Of a stretch of DNA of 64,000 bases, positions 1 through 7,783 are shown piece after piece. Each line of letters opens with the position of its first letter. The stretch's first letter is position 1. A program made the position numbers and the translations under genes. Source of the stretch: Priestia filamentosa (GTDB lineage: Bacteria > Bacillota > Bacilli > Bacillales > Bacillaceae_H); the NCBI RefSeq assembly GCF_900177535.1, contig NZ_FXAJ01000001.1:1340214-1404213 (forward strand), read 5' to 3'. The notes below the pieces were generated by a model. The model was not told the DNA's origin, ran no database searches, and saw only the letters and a list, made by a program, of their open reading frames with translations.

Positions 1-46
1 GATGAACAATAAAGATAATAAATTTAAATAGAATCCATTATATTTA

Positions 47-75
47 TTGACATCTACACATATTATAAGTAATCT
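47..75 (+). promoter_or_regulatory. Sigma-A promoter of the pfk gene
   Basis: TTGACA at 47-52, a 17-bp spacer and TAATCT at 70-75 make a near-consensus vegetative promoter. The start of transcription should fall near 82, leaving a leader of about 170 nt before the phosphofructokinase start codon. Confidence 0.7.
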
Positions 76-92
76 AGGTATATAAGTCAACT

Positions 93-109
93 TAGTAGAC
101 AAGTATACA
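93..109 (+). promoter_or_regulatory. Putative operator, copy 1
   Basis: The 17-bp string TAGTAGACAAGTATACA lies about 11-28 bases downstream of the predicted start of transcription, where a bound repressor would block RNA polymerase. A copy differing at one base lies at 1408-1424, before the SR1P/rpiB unit. The ACAAGTATAC core resembles operators of GntR-type sugar regulators; that assignment is inference. Confidence 0.5.
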
Positions 110-252
110 AATTAAAAATTAACAATGAAGTGTATTTTCTATTCAAAAGTTGCAATCGCTATCATTAAATAGAAGGAAATAAATTTAGTATGAGTTAGCA
201 CTTAACAGACAAAGATTTCAATTACTAGAAATGGGAAAGTGAGGGAACAGCC

Positions 253-1236
253 ATGAATAAACTTGGTATCTTAACAAGTGGAGGAGATGCTCCAGGAATG
301 AATGCTGCTATACGAGCTGTTGTTATAGCTGCACAACAAAAGAATATAGAGACAATGGGAATAAAAGGTGGGTACCAGGGTTTGATCAATAGAAATATTG
401 ATAGGTTAACGCCTTTTGATGTTGATAGGATTGCAGATAAGGGGGGAACTATATTAAAAACTTCTAGATGCCTAGAGTTTATGGAAGAGGAAGGAAGAAA
501 AAAGGCTGCAAGAGTACTAGAGGAATTTGGCATAAACTTTTTAGTTGTTATAGGTGGTGACGGTTCCTTTAAAGGAGCAGAAAAATTACATCGTTTAGGC
601 ATCAATGTGATAGGTATACCTGGAACGATCGATAACGACTTTGCTTATACAGATTATTCAATAGGATTTGATACAGCTTTAAATACTATATTGGACGCTA
701 TTAGTAAAATTAAAGATACGGATTTTTCACATGATAAAACAACGATTATTGAAGTTATGGGAAGATATTGTGGGGATTTAGCCACTTATTCAGCGCTGGC
801 TGGTGAAGGGGAAATTATCTCTATCCCAGAAAGAAAATTAGATTTCGATACAATTTGTTCACAAATACATTCAAAGATGGCCAGTGGCAAACATGACAAC
901 TTAATCATTATTACGGAAAAGATGTATGATATCGAAGAGCTGAAAAAGTATATTGAGAAAAGGCTGCAGGTTAGCGTCAGAACTTCTATATTGGGTTTTA
1001 TACAAAGAGGAGGAAGTCCATCAGCTTTTGATAGAATATTAGCAAGTAGGATGGGCGTTAAAGCGGTGGAACTGTTAACTGAGGGATATTCCGGCCTTGC
1101 GGTTGGTATTAAAGAAAATAAAATAATAAGCATAGAACTTGAAAATGTAAACAATATACGGTTTGATTATCATGAAAAACTTGGATTGTTAGATACATTT
1201 AGCATTTTTAACAAAGGGGACCAAGTTTTAAGATAG
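253..1236 (+). CDS. ATP-dependent 6-phosphofructokinase, divergent paralogue
   Basis: This 327-residue protein has the bacterial PfkA fold signatures in order: TSGGDAPG (8-15), Y41, R72, GGDGS (101-105), PGTIDND (123-129, with catalytic D127), MGRYCGD (169-175), E222 and IQRGGSP (250-256). Its numbering matches E. coli and Geobacillus PfkA without gaps. Two residues that hold the fructose 6-phosphate phosphate differ: R162 is K and H249 is F, while R243 and R252 remain. At the ADP/PEP effector site R25 is I and R54 is P. The enzyme probably still phosphorylates a ketose phosphate, but substrate choice and allosteric control may differ from the glycolytic enzyme. The start is supported by GAGGG nine bases upstream. 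The main glycolytic pfkA (normally beside pyk) is not in this window, so this is likely an accessory copy grouped with rpiB. Confidence 0.85.
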   Translation: MNKLGILTSGGDAPGMNAAIRAVVIAAQQKNIETMGIKGGYQGLINRNIDRLTPFDVDRIADKGGTILKTSRCLEFMEEEGRKKAARVLEEFGINFLVVIGGDGSFKGAEKLHRLGINVIGIPGTIDNDFAYTDYSIGFDTALNTILDAISKIKDTDFSHDKTTIIEVMGRYCGDLATYSALAGEGEIISIPERKLDFDTICSQIHSKMASGKHDNLIIITEKMYDIEELKKYIEKRLQVSVRTSILGFIQRGGSPSAFDRILASRMGVKAVELLTEGYSGLAVGIKENKIISIELENVNNIRFDYHEKLGLLDTFSIFNKGDQVLR

Positions 1237-1375
1237 CTCAATAACTAACGAAAGTTCATTATAATATCTTAGTTTCCACTTTATGATTTTACTCATAAAG
1301 TTTCTAATAAAACTAAAAAAGCCACAGCATGTCAAGGAAAGAGTTTTAGTTAATTTAATGATATTTGTATAAATA

Positions 1376-1381
1376 TATAAT
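1376..1381 (+). promoter_or_regulatory. Probable -10 box of the SR1P/rpiB unit
   Basis: A perfect TATAAT sits 27 bases upstream of operator copy 2. A weak -35 (TTTAAT, 1354-1359) lies 16 bp further up. The geometry copies that of the pfk promoter and operator. Confidence 0.4.
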
Positions 1382-1407
1382 AAATATAGCATCCATTCAT
1401 CACAACA

Positions 1408-1424
1408 TAGCAGACAAGTATACA
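1408..1424 (+). promoter_or_regulatory. Putative operator, copy 2
   Basis: TAGCAGACAAGTATACA matches the copy at 93-109 in 16 of 17 positions and again lies just downstream of a predicted promoter. It suggests common control of the phosphofructokinase gene and the SR1P/rpiB unit by one repressor, which is not encoded in this window. Confidence 0.5.
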
Positions 1425-1456
1425 CGTTGTTTAATATATATAAAGGAGGATGAAAA

Positions 1457-1582
1457 ATGGGGATACTAATTTGTCAGGAATGTAATTCAATAGTTGATCA
1501 TGTTGAAGACAAAAAGGTAAGCGTTTTTTTTACTACGTGCAAGTGCTGTAAAAAAAAGAATGCTAGTACTTTGGAAAAGTAA
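1457..1582 (+). CDS. SR1P-like GapA-binding small peptide
   Basis: A 41-codon ORF with a very good ribosome binding site (AAAGGAGGA, seven bases upstream). The product begins MGILICQEC, has a central HVEDKKVSVFF stretch and ends with a CKCC cluster. This follows the pattern of B. subtilis SR1P (MGTIVCQTC..., ..HFEDEK.., then a third and fourth cysteine). SR1P is made from the dual-function RNA SR1 and binds the glycolytic dehydrogenase GapA, promoting GapA contact with RNase J1. Here no terminator separates it from rpiB 49 bases downstream, so it seems to be the first gene of an operon rather than a separate small RNA. The family call is by recalled similarity; no homology search was possible. 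Confidence 0.65.
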   Translation: MGILICQECNSIVDHVEDKKVSVFFTTCKCCKKKNASTLEK

Positions 1583-1631
1583 TTTTAGATGAACTTTTAT
1601 AACAGTTATATAAGAATAGGAGTGGGCGAAA

Positions 1632-2084
1632 ATGAAGGTAGCTATTGCATCAGACCATGGTGGTATTACGATTCGGAATGAAATTATCTCGTTAATGAAA
1701 GAGATGAATATTGAATATGAGGATTTAGGGTGTGAATGTGACACGTCAGTGGATTATCCAGATTATGCAATTCCAGTAGCAGAAAAAGTGACTAGAGGAG
1801 AAGTAGATCGTGGAATTTTAATTTGTGGTACTGGCATTGGTATGAGTATTGCAGCCAATAAAGTAATGGGGATTCGTTGTGCCCTTGTACATGATCTATT
1901 TAGTGCTAAAGCGACAAGAGAACACAATGATTCAAATATATTAGCAATGGGGGAACGTGTTATCGGTCCAGGACTTGCACGTGAAATTGCAAAAGTATGG
2001 CTAACAGCACCTTTTGAAGGTGGTAGACATGAGAAACGTATCAATAAAGTAAAGATATATGAAGAAAAAGAATTGTACGCATGA
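1632..2084 (+). CDS. rpiB: Ribose-5-phosphate isomerase B (RpiB/LacAB family)
   Basis: 150 residues, the usual RpiB length. It shows the N-terminal ASDHGG motif (D8-H9), the catalytic cysteine in CGTGIGMSIAANK (C65) and the REHNDSN segment (H98). Family members interconvert ribose and ribulose 5-phosphate, and some act on allose or galactose 6-phosphates. A ribosome binding site (AGGAGTG) lies ten bases upstream. It follows the SR1P-like gene and shares its operator with the divergent phosphofructokinase, so it may serve a specific sugar route rather than housekeeping pentose metabolism. The family call is firm; the substrate is inferred only from the family. Confidence 0.9.
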   Translation: MKVAIASDHGGITIRNEIISLMKEMNIEYEDLGCECDTSVDYPDYAIPVAEKVTRGEVDRGILICGTGIGMSIAANKVMGIRCALVHDLFSAKATREHNDSNILAMGERVIGPGLAREIAKVWLTAPFEGGRHEKRINKVKIYEEKELYA

Positions 2085-2315
2085 TTGTTTAAAGGTATGA
2101 AAGAGGGACTTCTCTCTATGTAATTCGATATGTACAATCAATAATGTAAGTGTATTTCTATGTATGTAGTATGAAAAGTCAGCATGCTTTGATTAGAGGA
2201 AGTAAAAAAAGCACAAACCTATTGAGCAATGAGGTAGTTCAATTAAAGTTGGAATAATGAACATAATTAAGGATTTTTAAGGAACTCTAAGAAAAAAGAT
2301 TTAGAGGTGAAAAAC

Positions 2316-2792
2316 TTGATTTCTTTATTAATTCGAATAGGATTAGTATTATTTTCTTGGGGAACTCTTATTTTTCTTCCTAAAAAATCATTTGCAAAAT
2401 ATCTTCCTGTTACTTTCTTTTCAACTTCAATTCTTCTAGTAGAAGCCCTGTTAGGTAGGTCTTACAAGTGGTGGAAAATAAAAGGGGGAGAAAAAGCGGC
2501 TACAAACAATGCTTTAGCATTTATTTTTGGTCCTTATTTTATCGGGAATATATGGATTTTTCACTTAACATACGGTAAGTTTTGGTTATATTCCCTTACT
2601 AATTTATTTGCAGATTCTCTGCTGGCTTTTCCTTTAAACTCATTATTTAAACGATTTAATCTCTATAAATTAAAGAAATTTAAACCTATACACCTTTTTC
2701 TAACTGCTTTCCCTTATTCTTTGTTTAATTATGCTTTTCAGTTATATATAGATAAAACTCAACAAACAAATATCTTTGAAACCAGGAAATGA
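2316..2792 (+). CDS. Conserved hypothetical membrane protein
   Basis: About 158 residues with four likely membrane spans and short basic loops such as KKSFAKY and FKRFNLYKLKKFK. I place the start at TTG 2316 because AGAGGTG (2303-2309) lies at the right distance. The in-frame GTG at 2307 overlaps that site and is less likely. I recall similar small membrane proteins with GPxFIGxxWIFHxTYGKF-like cores in Bacillus, but no function. It stands alone, and a hairpin terminator follows immediately. Confidence 0.6.
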   Translation: MISLLIRIGLVLFSWGTLIFLPKKSFAKYLPVTFFSTSILLVEALLGRSYKWWKIKGGEKAATNNALAFIFGPYFIGNIWIFHLTYGKFWLYSLTNLFADSLLAFPLNSLFKRFNLYKLKKFKPIHLFLTAFPYSLFNYAFQLYIDKTQQTNIFETRK

Positions 2793-2815
2793 ACATATTT
2801 TTCTGGTTTTTTTAT
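2779..2815 (+). terminator. Intrinsic terminator
   Basis: AACCAGGAA pairs with TTCTGGTT and is followed by a run of T. It starts inside the last codons of the preceding membrane-protein gene. Confidence 0.7.
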
Positions 2816-2816
2816 T

Positions 2817-3231
2817 GTATACAAAGTGCCAACTTAGTTAACATAAAAGCTGTTTGAGAAAATAAAAAAGCACAAATCCGTTTAGTACCAATAATTTCAA
2901 GCTTTTTCTTTATAATTTTATTATTTATAGAATATTAAAAAGGTTGGATTTTTAAAATTGAGTATAAAAAATACGGTAGTTTAAAATAATAGATAAAGAA
3001 TAATCAATTCAAAATATTTGATTAAGTGAATTATAAGAGTTACTATTAGTAACAAAGTTATTTATAAGCGCTAAGTTCACTAATAAATTATTTTACATCA
3101 ATAAAAGAGAGGAAAAGATGACTTACAGCGCTATATATTTTTAATTCAAGATAACTTAAGTGAAGATAATTTAAGTTATCTAAAAAGTACTAGATTATTT
3201 TCTACGCTAATGGTAAAGGGATGGGAAACTA
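2817..3231. other. Intergenic region upstream of the SDR pair
   Basis: No ORF with a ribosome binding site is seen. It holds an AAGCGCT core near 3070 that is a weak cre-like match (about 12 of 14 positions) and the inverted repeat listed at 3149-3181. The rest is AT-rich without recognisable structure. Confidence 0.5.
3149..3181 (+). promoter_or_regulatory. 11-bp perfect inverted repeat before the SDR genes
   Basis: AGATAACTTAA (3149-3159) and TTAAGTTATCT (3171-3181) are perfect inverted copies separated by 11 bases, 50 bases before the first dehydrogenase gene. There is no T-run, so an operator is more likely than a terminator. Confidence 0.4.
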
Positions 3232-4017
3232 ATGAGTAATCGTTTTGACGGGAAAGTAGTATTAATTACAGGTGCAGGATCTGGTTTAGGCAGAGCCTCT
3301 GCTTTACAAGTAGCTAAAGAAGGTGCAAATCTTTCGCTTGTTGATTTAAACACTGATTCACTAGAAGAAACAAAAAGTAAAGTATTAGAAGTTGCCCCAA
3401 ATGCAGAAGTGTTACTTATTACGGCGAACGTGACAGATGAAAAAGCAGTTGAACAGTATGTAAATGAAACGGTTAAGAAATTTGAAAAAATCGATGGTTT
3501 CTTTAATAATGCAGGGATCGAAGGGAAACAAAGTCTGACAGAGGATTTTGGAATTGATGAATTTCAAAAAGTAGTGAATATCAACTTAAATGGTGTGTTT
3601 TATGGTTTGAAACATGTATTGAAAGTTATGAGAAAACAAGAGTTTGGCTCTATTGTTAATAGTGCTTCTGTTGGTGGTATTCGTGGAATAGGAAACCAAT
3701 CTGGTTATGCGGCTAGTAAACATGGTGTGGTCGGCTTAACAAGAAATTCTGGAATAGAATACGGGCAATATGGAATCAGCATCAAAGCTATTGCCCCAGG
3801 CGCCATCATGACACCAATGGTTGAAGCTTCATTAAAACAAATTGATCAAGAAAATTGGGAGGAAGTGGGGAAACAATTTGTTGAACCAAACCCAATGAAA
3901 CGTTTTGGTAAACCAGAAGAGGTGGGTTATTTGGTAGCATTTCTACTCTCTGATCAATCTAGATTTATCAATGCAGTTGTCATTCCAATTGATGGTGGAC
4001 AATCTTATAAATATTAA
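3232..4017 (+). CDS. Short-chain dehydrogenase/reductase, first of tandem pair
   Basis: A 261-residue classical SDR. The Rossmann cofactor motif TGAGSGLG lies near residue 13, with NNAG near 90, a serine in the NSASVGG segment and the catalytic YAASK. An aspartate (LVDL) follows beta strand 2, which usually means NAD(H) preference. It is followed after 56 bases by a second SDR with about the same architecture, which suggests a duplicated pair in one transcript. The substrate cannot be read from the sequence; 3-oxoacyl, sugar or alcohol dehydrogenase are all possible. The 11-bp inverted repeat upstream may control both genes. Confidence 0.85.
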   Translation: MSNRFDGKVVLITGAGSGLGRASALQVAKEGANLSLVDLNTDSLEETKSKVLEVAPNAEVLLITANVTDEKAVEQYVNETVKKFEKIDGFFNNAGIEGKQSLTEDFGIDEFQKVVNINLNGVFYGLKHVLKVMRKQEFGSIVNSASVGGIRGIGNQSGYAASKHGVVGLTRNSGIEYGQYGISIKAIAPGAIMTPMVEASLKQIDQENWEEVGKQFVEPNPMKRFGKPEEVGYLVAFLLSDQSRFINAVVIPIDGGQSYKY

Positions 4018-4073
4018 AAGAAAGAGATTTATTTCTTTATTTCATTATACGAACAAAAAGGAGCGTTATTATT

Positions 4074-4844
4074 ATGTTATTTGAAGACAAAGTAGTATTA
4101 ATAACTGGAGGAGCTGGTGGCATTGGTATTGCTGCTGCGAAAGCATTCGCAAAAGAAGGAGCAAAATTAGCTTTAGTAGATCTGAAGCGGGAGCCACTAG
4201 AAAAGGCAGCTGAGTCTGTGGATGCAAAAGACATTTTATTACTTACAGCTAACGTCTCAATTGAAGATGAAGTGAAGGAATATGTTCAAAAGACGAAAGA
4301 GTATTATGGGAAAATTGATGTTTTTATCAATAATGCTGGTATTAACGGGGAATTTAAAGATATAACAGAGCAAACAGAAGAAAACTTCCAAAATGTATTT
4401 GGAGTTAACGTAATGGGTGTATTCTTTGGTTTAAAATATGTCCTTCAATTGATGAAAGAACAAAAGAGTGGGGCAGTTGTTAATACAGCTTCTAACGGTG
4501 GTTTACTAGGGGCTCCAGGAATGAGCGCATATGTGGCATCTAAACATGCCGTCATTGGATTAAATAAAACAGCTGCACTTGAAGTGGCGGAATATGGAGT
4601 TCGTGTGAACGCTGTGGCTCCATCAGGTGTAAATACAGAAATGATGAGAAGCATAGAGAAGAATGCTATGGGCGAAAAGGTAGAAGAAGCAAGAAAAGCA
4701 TTTGAAGCATCAGTCCCTATGAATCGATATGCAACTGCAGAAGAAATTGCAGATTTAATGGTATTTTTATCTTCAGAAAAAGCATCATTTACGAGTGGAT
4801 CTTATTATAGAATAGATGGCGGACAAGGAGCTACATCTGTTTAA
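4074..4844 (+). CDS. Short-chain dehydrogenase/reductase, second of tandem pair
   Basis: A 256-residue classical SDR with TGGAGGIG at the N-terminus, NNAG, the NTASNGG serine and YVASK. LVDL after the second strand again points to NAD(H). AAGGAGC stands before the start. It is a paralogue of the preceding gene, and the pair may act on related substrates. The ends differ (DGGQGATSV here against DGGQSYKY), but both keep the DGG that closes the SDR fold. Substrate unknown. Confidence 0.85.
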   Translation: MLFEDKVVLITGGAGGIGIAAAKAFAKEGAKLALVDLKREPLEKAAESVDAKDILLLTANVSIEDEVKEYVQKTKEYYGKIDVFINNAGINGEFKDITEQTEENFQNVFGVNVMGVFFGLKYVLQLMKEQKSGAVVNTASNGGLLGAPGMSAYVASKHAVIGLNKTAALEVAEYGVRVNAVAPSGVNTEMMRSIEKNAMGEKVEEARKAFEASVPMNRYATAEEIADLMVFLSSEKASFTSGSYYRIDGGQGATSV

Positions 4845-4872
4845 TCTATCTCCTATTATATAGATTCTTTTT
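4842..4872 (+). terminator. Probable terminator of the SDR pair
   Basis: AATCTAT pairs with ATAGATT and is followed by CTTTTTTA. The stem is short. Confidence 0.45.
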
Positions 4873-4944
4873 TATTTCAATCTTGTATTGCTTCGAGAAA
4901 CGGGCAAGCAAATCAAACGATATTGTCATAAGAATGAATTATTT

Positions 4945-5355
4945 TTAAACTTTCTTAAATTGAAAAATATACCTCACACGATAGAGTTCTTCAGCATTTG
5001 AAGGCTCAAGAGGAAGGGCATCAAAATGAACAGAATAGGATCCTTTTGGTATGTCAAAAAATAATCCCTTTTGGCCTACGCTTGAAATTATAATCCCATC
5101 TTCTAGTACTTCAAAAGGAAGTGAAAAGGAACGGACCGATTCATTGATCATTTTATACTCATTGATAACTCTAACACTCACTTCACATGTTGTATTAGAC
5201 AATGTTTCAATGGAAAGTATTCCGTTTTGACTGATATATCCCTGTTTAAGGTCTACTTCTTTCCATTCCAGATAAGGTTCTTTTATTCCATGATGATATA
5301 GCACAAGCTGTGAATAAGAAACCGTTAAATCCTCTATAGGCCATGAATTCCTCAA
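4945..5355 (-). CDS. comJ: ComJ/Nin-family nuclease inhibitor
   Basis: This 136-residue cytosolic-looking protein follows the B. subtilis ComJ (Nin) pattern: an early W-x-x-x-x-L-x-x-S-Y-x-Q segment, a central W-x-x-x-x-x-x-x-G-Y, a VPF/LPFEV strand and FDIPKGxY near the end. ComJ binds and inhibits the DNA-entry nuclease NucA. It lies 34 bases downstream of the nucA/nucB-type gene on the same strand, the arrangement of nucA-nin, so the pair is a nuclease with its antidote. The start is TTG at 5355, nine bases after AGAGGGAG. Confidence 0.75.
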   Translation of the reverse strand: MRNSWPIEDLTVSYSQLVLYHHGIKEPYLEWKEVDLKQGYISQNGILSIETLSNTTCEVSVRVINEYKMINESVRSFSLPFEVLEDGIIISSVGQKGLFFDIPKGSYSVHFDALPLEPSNAEELYRVRYIFQFKKV

Positions 5356-5389
5356 CGTATAATACTCCCTCTCAATATAGAGTAAAATC

Positions 5390-5830
5390 TTAGTTTAAAC
5401 TAAATTTAACACGAGTCCCATCTGGGAAATCTTCAATAGCATTGCCGACCCATGCTCCTGAACCACGATTATCAGAGGAGGGAACATATCTTACACTTGC
5501 ACCAGCGCCTCCTTCTTCACATACGGCCATTGGCCATTCATCACGATCATAACCTGATTTTGTGGGGATGCCTGCTAAAGATTCTTTCCGATTAGCATCT
5601 GCACCATCACGATCGATTGTACAAACTGAAGGGTGACCAGCAGCTATAGCATCACTGATATGATCGGCAGTTAACGGATAGCGTTCAGTAGGGAAATTTA
5701 AAACTTCATCATACGAACTGTAGGCTACAGCCTTAGGTTCATTCTCTGAAAATGAGATTCCAAAAGATCCAACAACAAGAGATCCAAGAGCTAAAGTACT
5801 TAGTGCCATTTTTTTTAAGGTGCTTTTCAT
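5390..5830 (-). CDS. Secreted NucA/NucB-family deoxyribonuclease
   Basis: About 146 residues with a signal peptide of roughly 38 ([20 protein letters not shown], cleavage near AVAYSS). The mature part contains the family core [16 protein letters not shown], then [16 protein letters not shown] and [12 protein letters not shown]. These acidic and arginine residues form the active site in B. subtilis NucB, a sporulation-associated extracellular DNase, and in NucA of competence. The upstream frame extends to 5845, but GGAGGG lies correctly for ATG 5830. It is cotranscribed with a ComJ-type inhibitor, which favours the NucA role, while its soluble signal peptide is more NucB-like, so I leave the symbol open. 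Confidence 0.85.
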   Translation of the reverse strand: MKSTLKKMALSTLALGSLVVGSFGISFSENEPKAVAYSSYDEVLNFPTERYPLTADHISDAIAAGHPSVCTIDRDGADANRKESLAGIPTKSGYDRDEWPMAVCEEGGAGASVRYVPSSDNRGSGAWVGNAIEDFPDGTRVKFSLN

Positions 5831-6097
5831 AAAATAACCCTCCATTTGATTGTTTTAGTAATATTATCAATTATTAATATAATGGAAGGATATTAAATTC
5901 CAGTTACAAGGTTGTAAAAAATGAATTTTATTAAAATCCCTAATACTCATCAATGAGCGCCTTTGTGTCATCTCCTAAAAATGAATACAAGAAAAAATAA
6001 AACCAGTTATTTATCTAATTTTCACATTATTGGAAGGTATTCTATTTATAATTTTGAATAATATTAAAGAGGTATTCTAAAAAATGGGGGGATGAAC

Positions 6098-7177
6098 ATG
6101 ATGAGAAAAATAATGAAAACAGGAACCGCTACAGCATTAGCTTTATCTCTATTAGTAGTACCGTCACTCTATGATTCTGTTAAAGCTGATGGTAACAGGA
6201 CCGATGTAAATCCACATCCTGAACTTTTAAAAATTGAAAGTTTAACAAACTATGACGAAATGTCTAGATTTCTCAAGAACGTTGATCGAAAATCAGAACA
6301 CGTTAATGTAGAAGAGATTGGCGAATCTGTGAAAGGACGTAAACTTCATCTTGTGAAAATAGGGAATAATTTTGATGACTCAAAGAAACCAACAATATTA
6401 TTTTTAACCCAACAGCATGGTAATGAACCATTAGTTACGGAATCTGCAATTAGAGTGATTCGTCAGTTATCAACCGATAGCAAAAAAGCGAGAAGCTTAA
6501 TTGATAAAGTAAATATTTTAGTTGTACCACGTTTAAACCTTGATGGTGCAGAAGGTGATGTGGATTGGGATAGTTCGCATTTATATAGAGGGGGGCTGCA
6601 GACTCGCAATAATGCTAATGGTATTAATTTAAACAGGACCCATAATTCATTATCCCAACCAGAAACAAAGGCATTGCACGAAAATGTACTTCAACAGTAT
6701 GACATTGATTATGCCATTGATTTTCATCATCAAATTGCGAATCGGGCTACTGATGATGGAGAGCTTGTTTCCGGTGCAATGCTTTACCCGACAAATGACG
6801 GCGTAAAGGATGAAGTTCTCGAAAGTTCAAAAAAACTAGGATCTGTTGTGTATAAAGCAATAGAGCCAAAGAAGTACAGTAATTTAGCACGCTATCATAG
6901 TGATAGTACGTCGACCTCCATTGCCAGAAATAACTTTGCGGCGCGTTACGACATTCCAACCCTTCTCTTTGAAAATAGAGGACTTTCTGATTCACCAAAT
7001 AGATCTGCTATTTTAGAACAAAAAGATAAGGAGTATTTAATTAAACAAGGGGAAGTAGCGATGATGGCTGCCATCGAAGCGTTAGCTGACCGTTCTATCG
7101 AAACAGCTGATACAAGCGTCTGGGATTCCCTGCCGGAACAACATACTGTAGAGACGGAGCTTCAAGAAAGTGAATAA
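6098..7177 (+). CDS. Secreted M14-family zinc carboxypeptidase
   Basis: About 359 residues with a signal peptide (MRKIMKTGTATALALSLLVV, cut after VKADG). The zinc motif is HGNEP (HxxE) near residue 110, with the third zinc ligand likely in DFHHQ. R and N residues of the substrate site occur in PRLNLDGAEG and NLNRTH. The catalytic glutamate is probably the one in TLLFENRG. M14 enzymes remove C-terminal residues from peptides, so this is likely a scavenging exo-peptidase. Of three close ATGs, 6098 is best placed after GGGGGG. It sits divergently from the nuclease gene and alone. Confidence 0.8.
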   Translation: MMRKIMKTGTATALALSLLVVPSLYDSVKADGNRTDVNPHPELLKIESLTNYDEMSRFLKNVDRKSEHVNVEEIGESVKGRKLHLVKIGNNFDDSKKPTILFLTQQHGNEPLVTESAIRVIRQLSTDSKKARSLIDKVNILVVPRLNLDGAEGDVDWDSSHLYRGGLQTRNNANGINLNRTHNSLSQPETKALHENVLQQYDIDYAIDFHHQIANRATDDGELVSGAMLYPTNDGVKDEVLESSKKLGSVVYKAIEPKKYSNLARYHSDSTSTSIARNNFAARYDIPTLLFENRGLSDSPNRSAILEQKDKEYLIKQGEVAMMAAIEALADRSIETADTSVWDSLPEQHTVETELQESE

Positions 7178-7250
7178 CTGCAACACATTTTCTTCCCAGC
7201 GGTAAGTGAATAACCCAAGAATCCCTACGGATGTGTGGAGTATATTATTG

Positions 7251-7299
7251 GAAATGAAAGAGGTTGGTCGTCTTTTAGGCACCCAACCTCTTTCATTTC
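7251..7299. terminator. 17-bp perfect hairpin after the carboxypeptidase gene
   Basis: The 17 bases 7251-7267 are perfectly complementary to 7283-7299 with a 15-base loop. There is only a short AT stretch afterwards and no clean T-run, so it may end transcription or protect the 3' end of the RNA. Confidence 0.5.
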
Positions 7300-7621
7300 T
7301 TAAGGTGGGATTAATTCTAAAGATCTTCATATTCTGAACAAATACGCTTCTGTGTCTATTCGTACCCCTAAAATACGATTCTTTAATTACTCCTAGCTTT
7401 TAAAATAAAGTTTGATTAAAAACGTTCATCATCACTTCGCTTTTGCTGTTCCTTTATACTTTATGGACAAATTATTAATTTATAGAAAAAGAAAAAGTAC
7501 TTTAAAAAGTCTTTTTCTTATTACATATCGTTAATTGAACAACTTCCTCTATCATCCTCTTTTGTATAAAAGAGAGAAAATCGAACATTCTAATTACTAT
7601 TAATAGAGGTAGGTGTATAAA
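7300..7621. other. Intergenic region
   Basis: AT-rich, with one imperfect stem-loop near 7486-7520 (AAGAAAAAG against CTTTTTCTT). No coding region is supported. A GAGGT-type ribosome binding site for the small ORF at 7622 closes it. Confidence 0.4.
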
Positions 7622-7741
7622 ATGGATACGATGAGAATTATTCAATATGTATGCAGCATTTCAGGTGTTATTCTTTTAGGATTCACCTATTATCACATTC
7701 TAAAAAAAGAAAGTAAGACAAAAAATAAAAATAAAACATAA
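7622..7741 (+). CDS. Small single-span membrane peptide (hypothetical)
   Basis: A 39-codon ORF with one hydrophobic helix (about residues 6-26) and a lysine-rich tail that would face the cytosol. GAGGTAGGTG lies upstream, though slightly far, and a strong terminator follows directly, which supports a short independent transcript. No family recognised. Confidence 0.45.
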   Translation: MDTMRIIQYVCSISGVILLGFTYYHILKKESKTKNKNKT

Positions 7742-7745
7742 TCGT

Positions 7746-7780
7746 AAAAAAAAGCCATGATGAGAAGCATGGCTTTTTTT
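7746..7780. terminator. Bidirectional terminator
   Basis: AAAGCCATG pairs with CATGGCTTT, flanked by A- and T-runs. It serves both the small membrane ORF and the converging histidine kinase gene. Confidence 0.8.
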
Positions 7781-7783
7781 AAT

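Noticed and set aside
786-1154. Minus-strand open frame across the phosphofructokinase gene
   Set aside because: It is fully inside a well-supported gene, has no ribosome binding site and shows no protein-like motif.
1498-1516. Possible cre site inside the SR1P-like ORF (GGTAAGCGTTTTTT)
   Set aside because: Only 12 of 14 matches, with the first base wrong, and placed within coding sequence.
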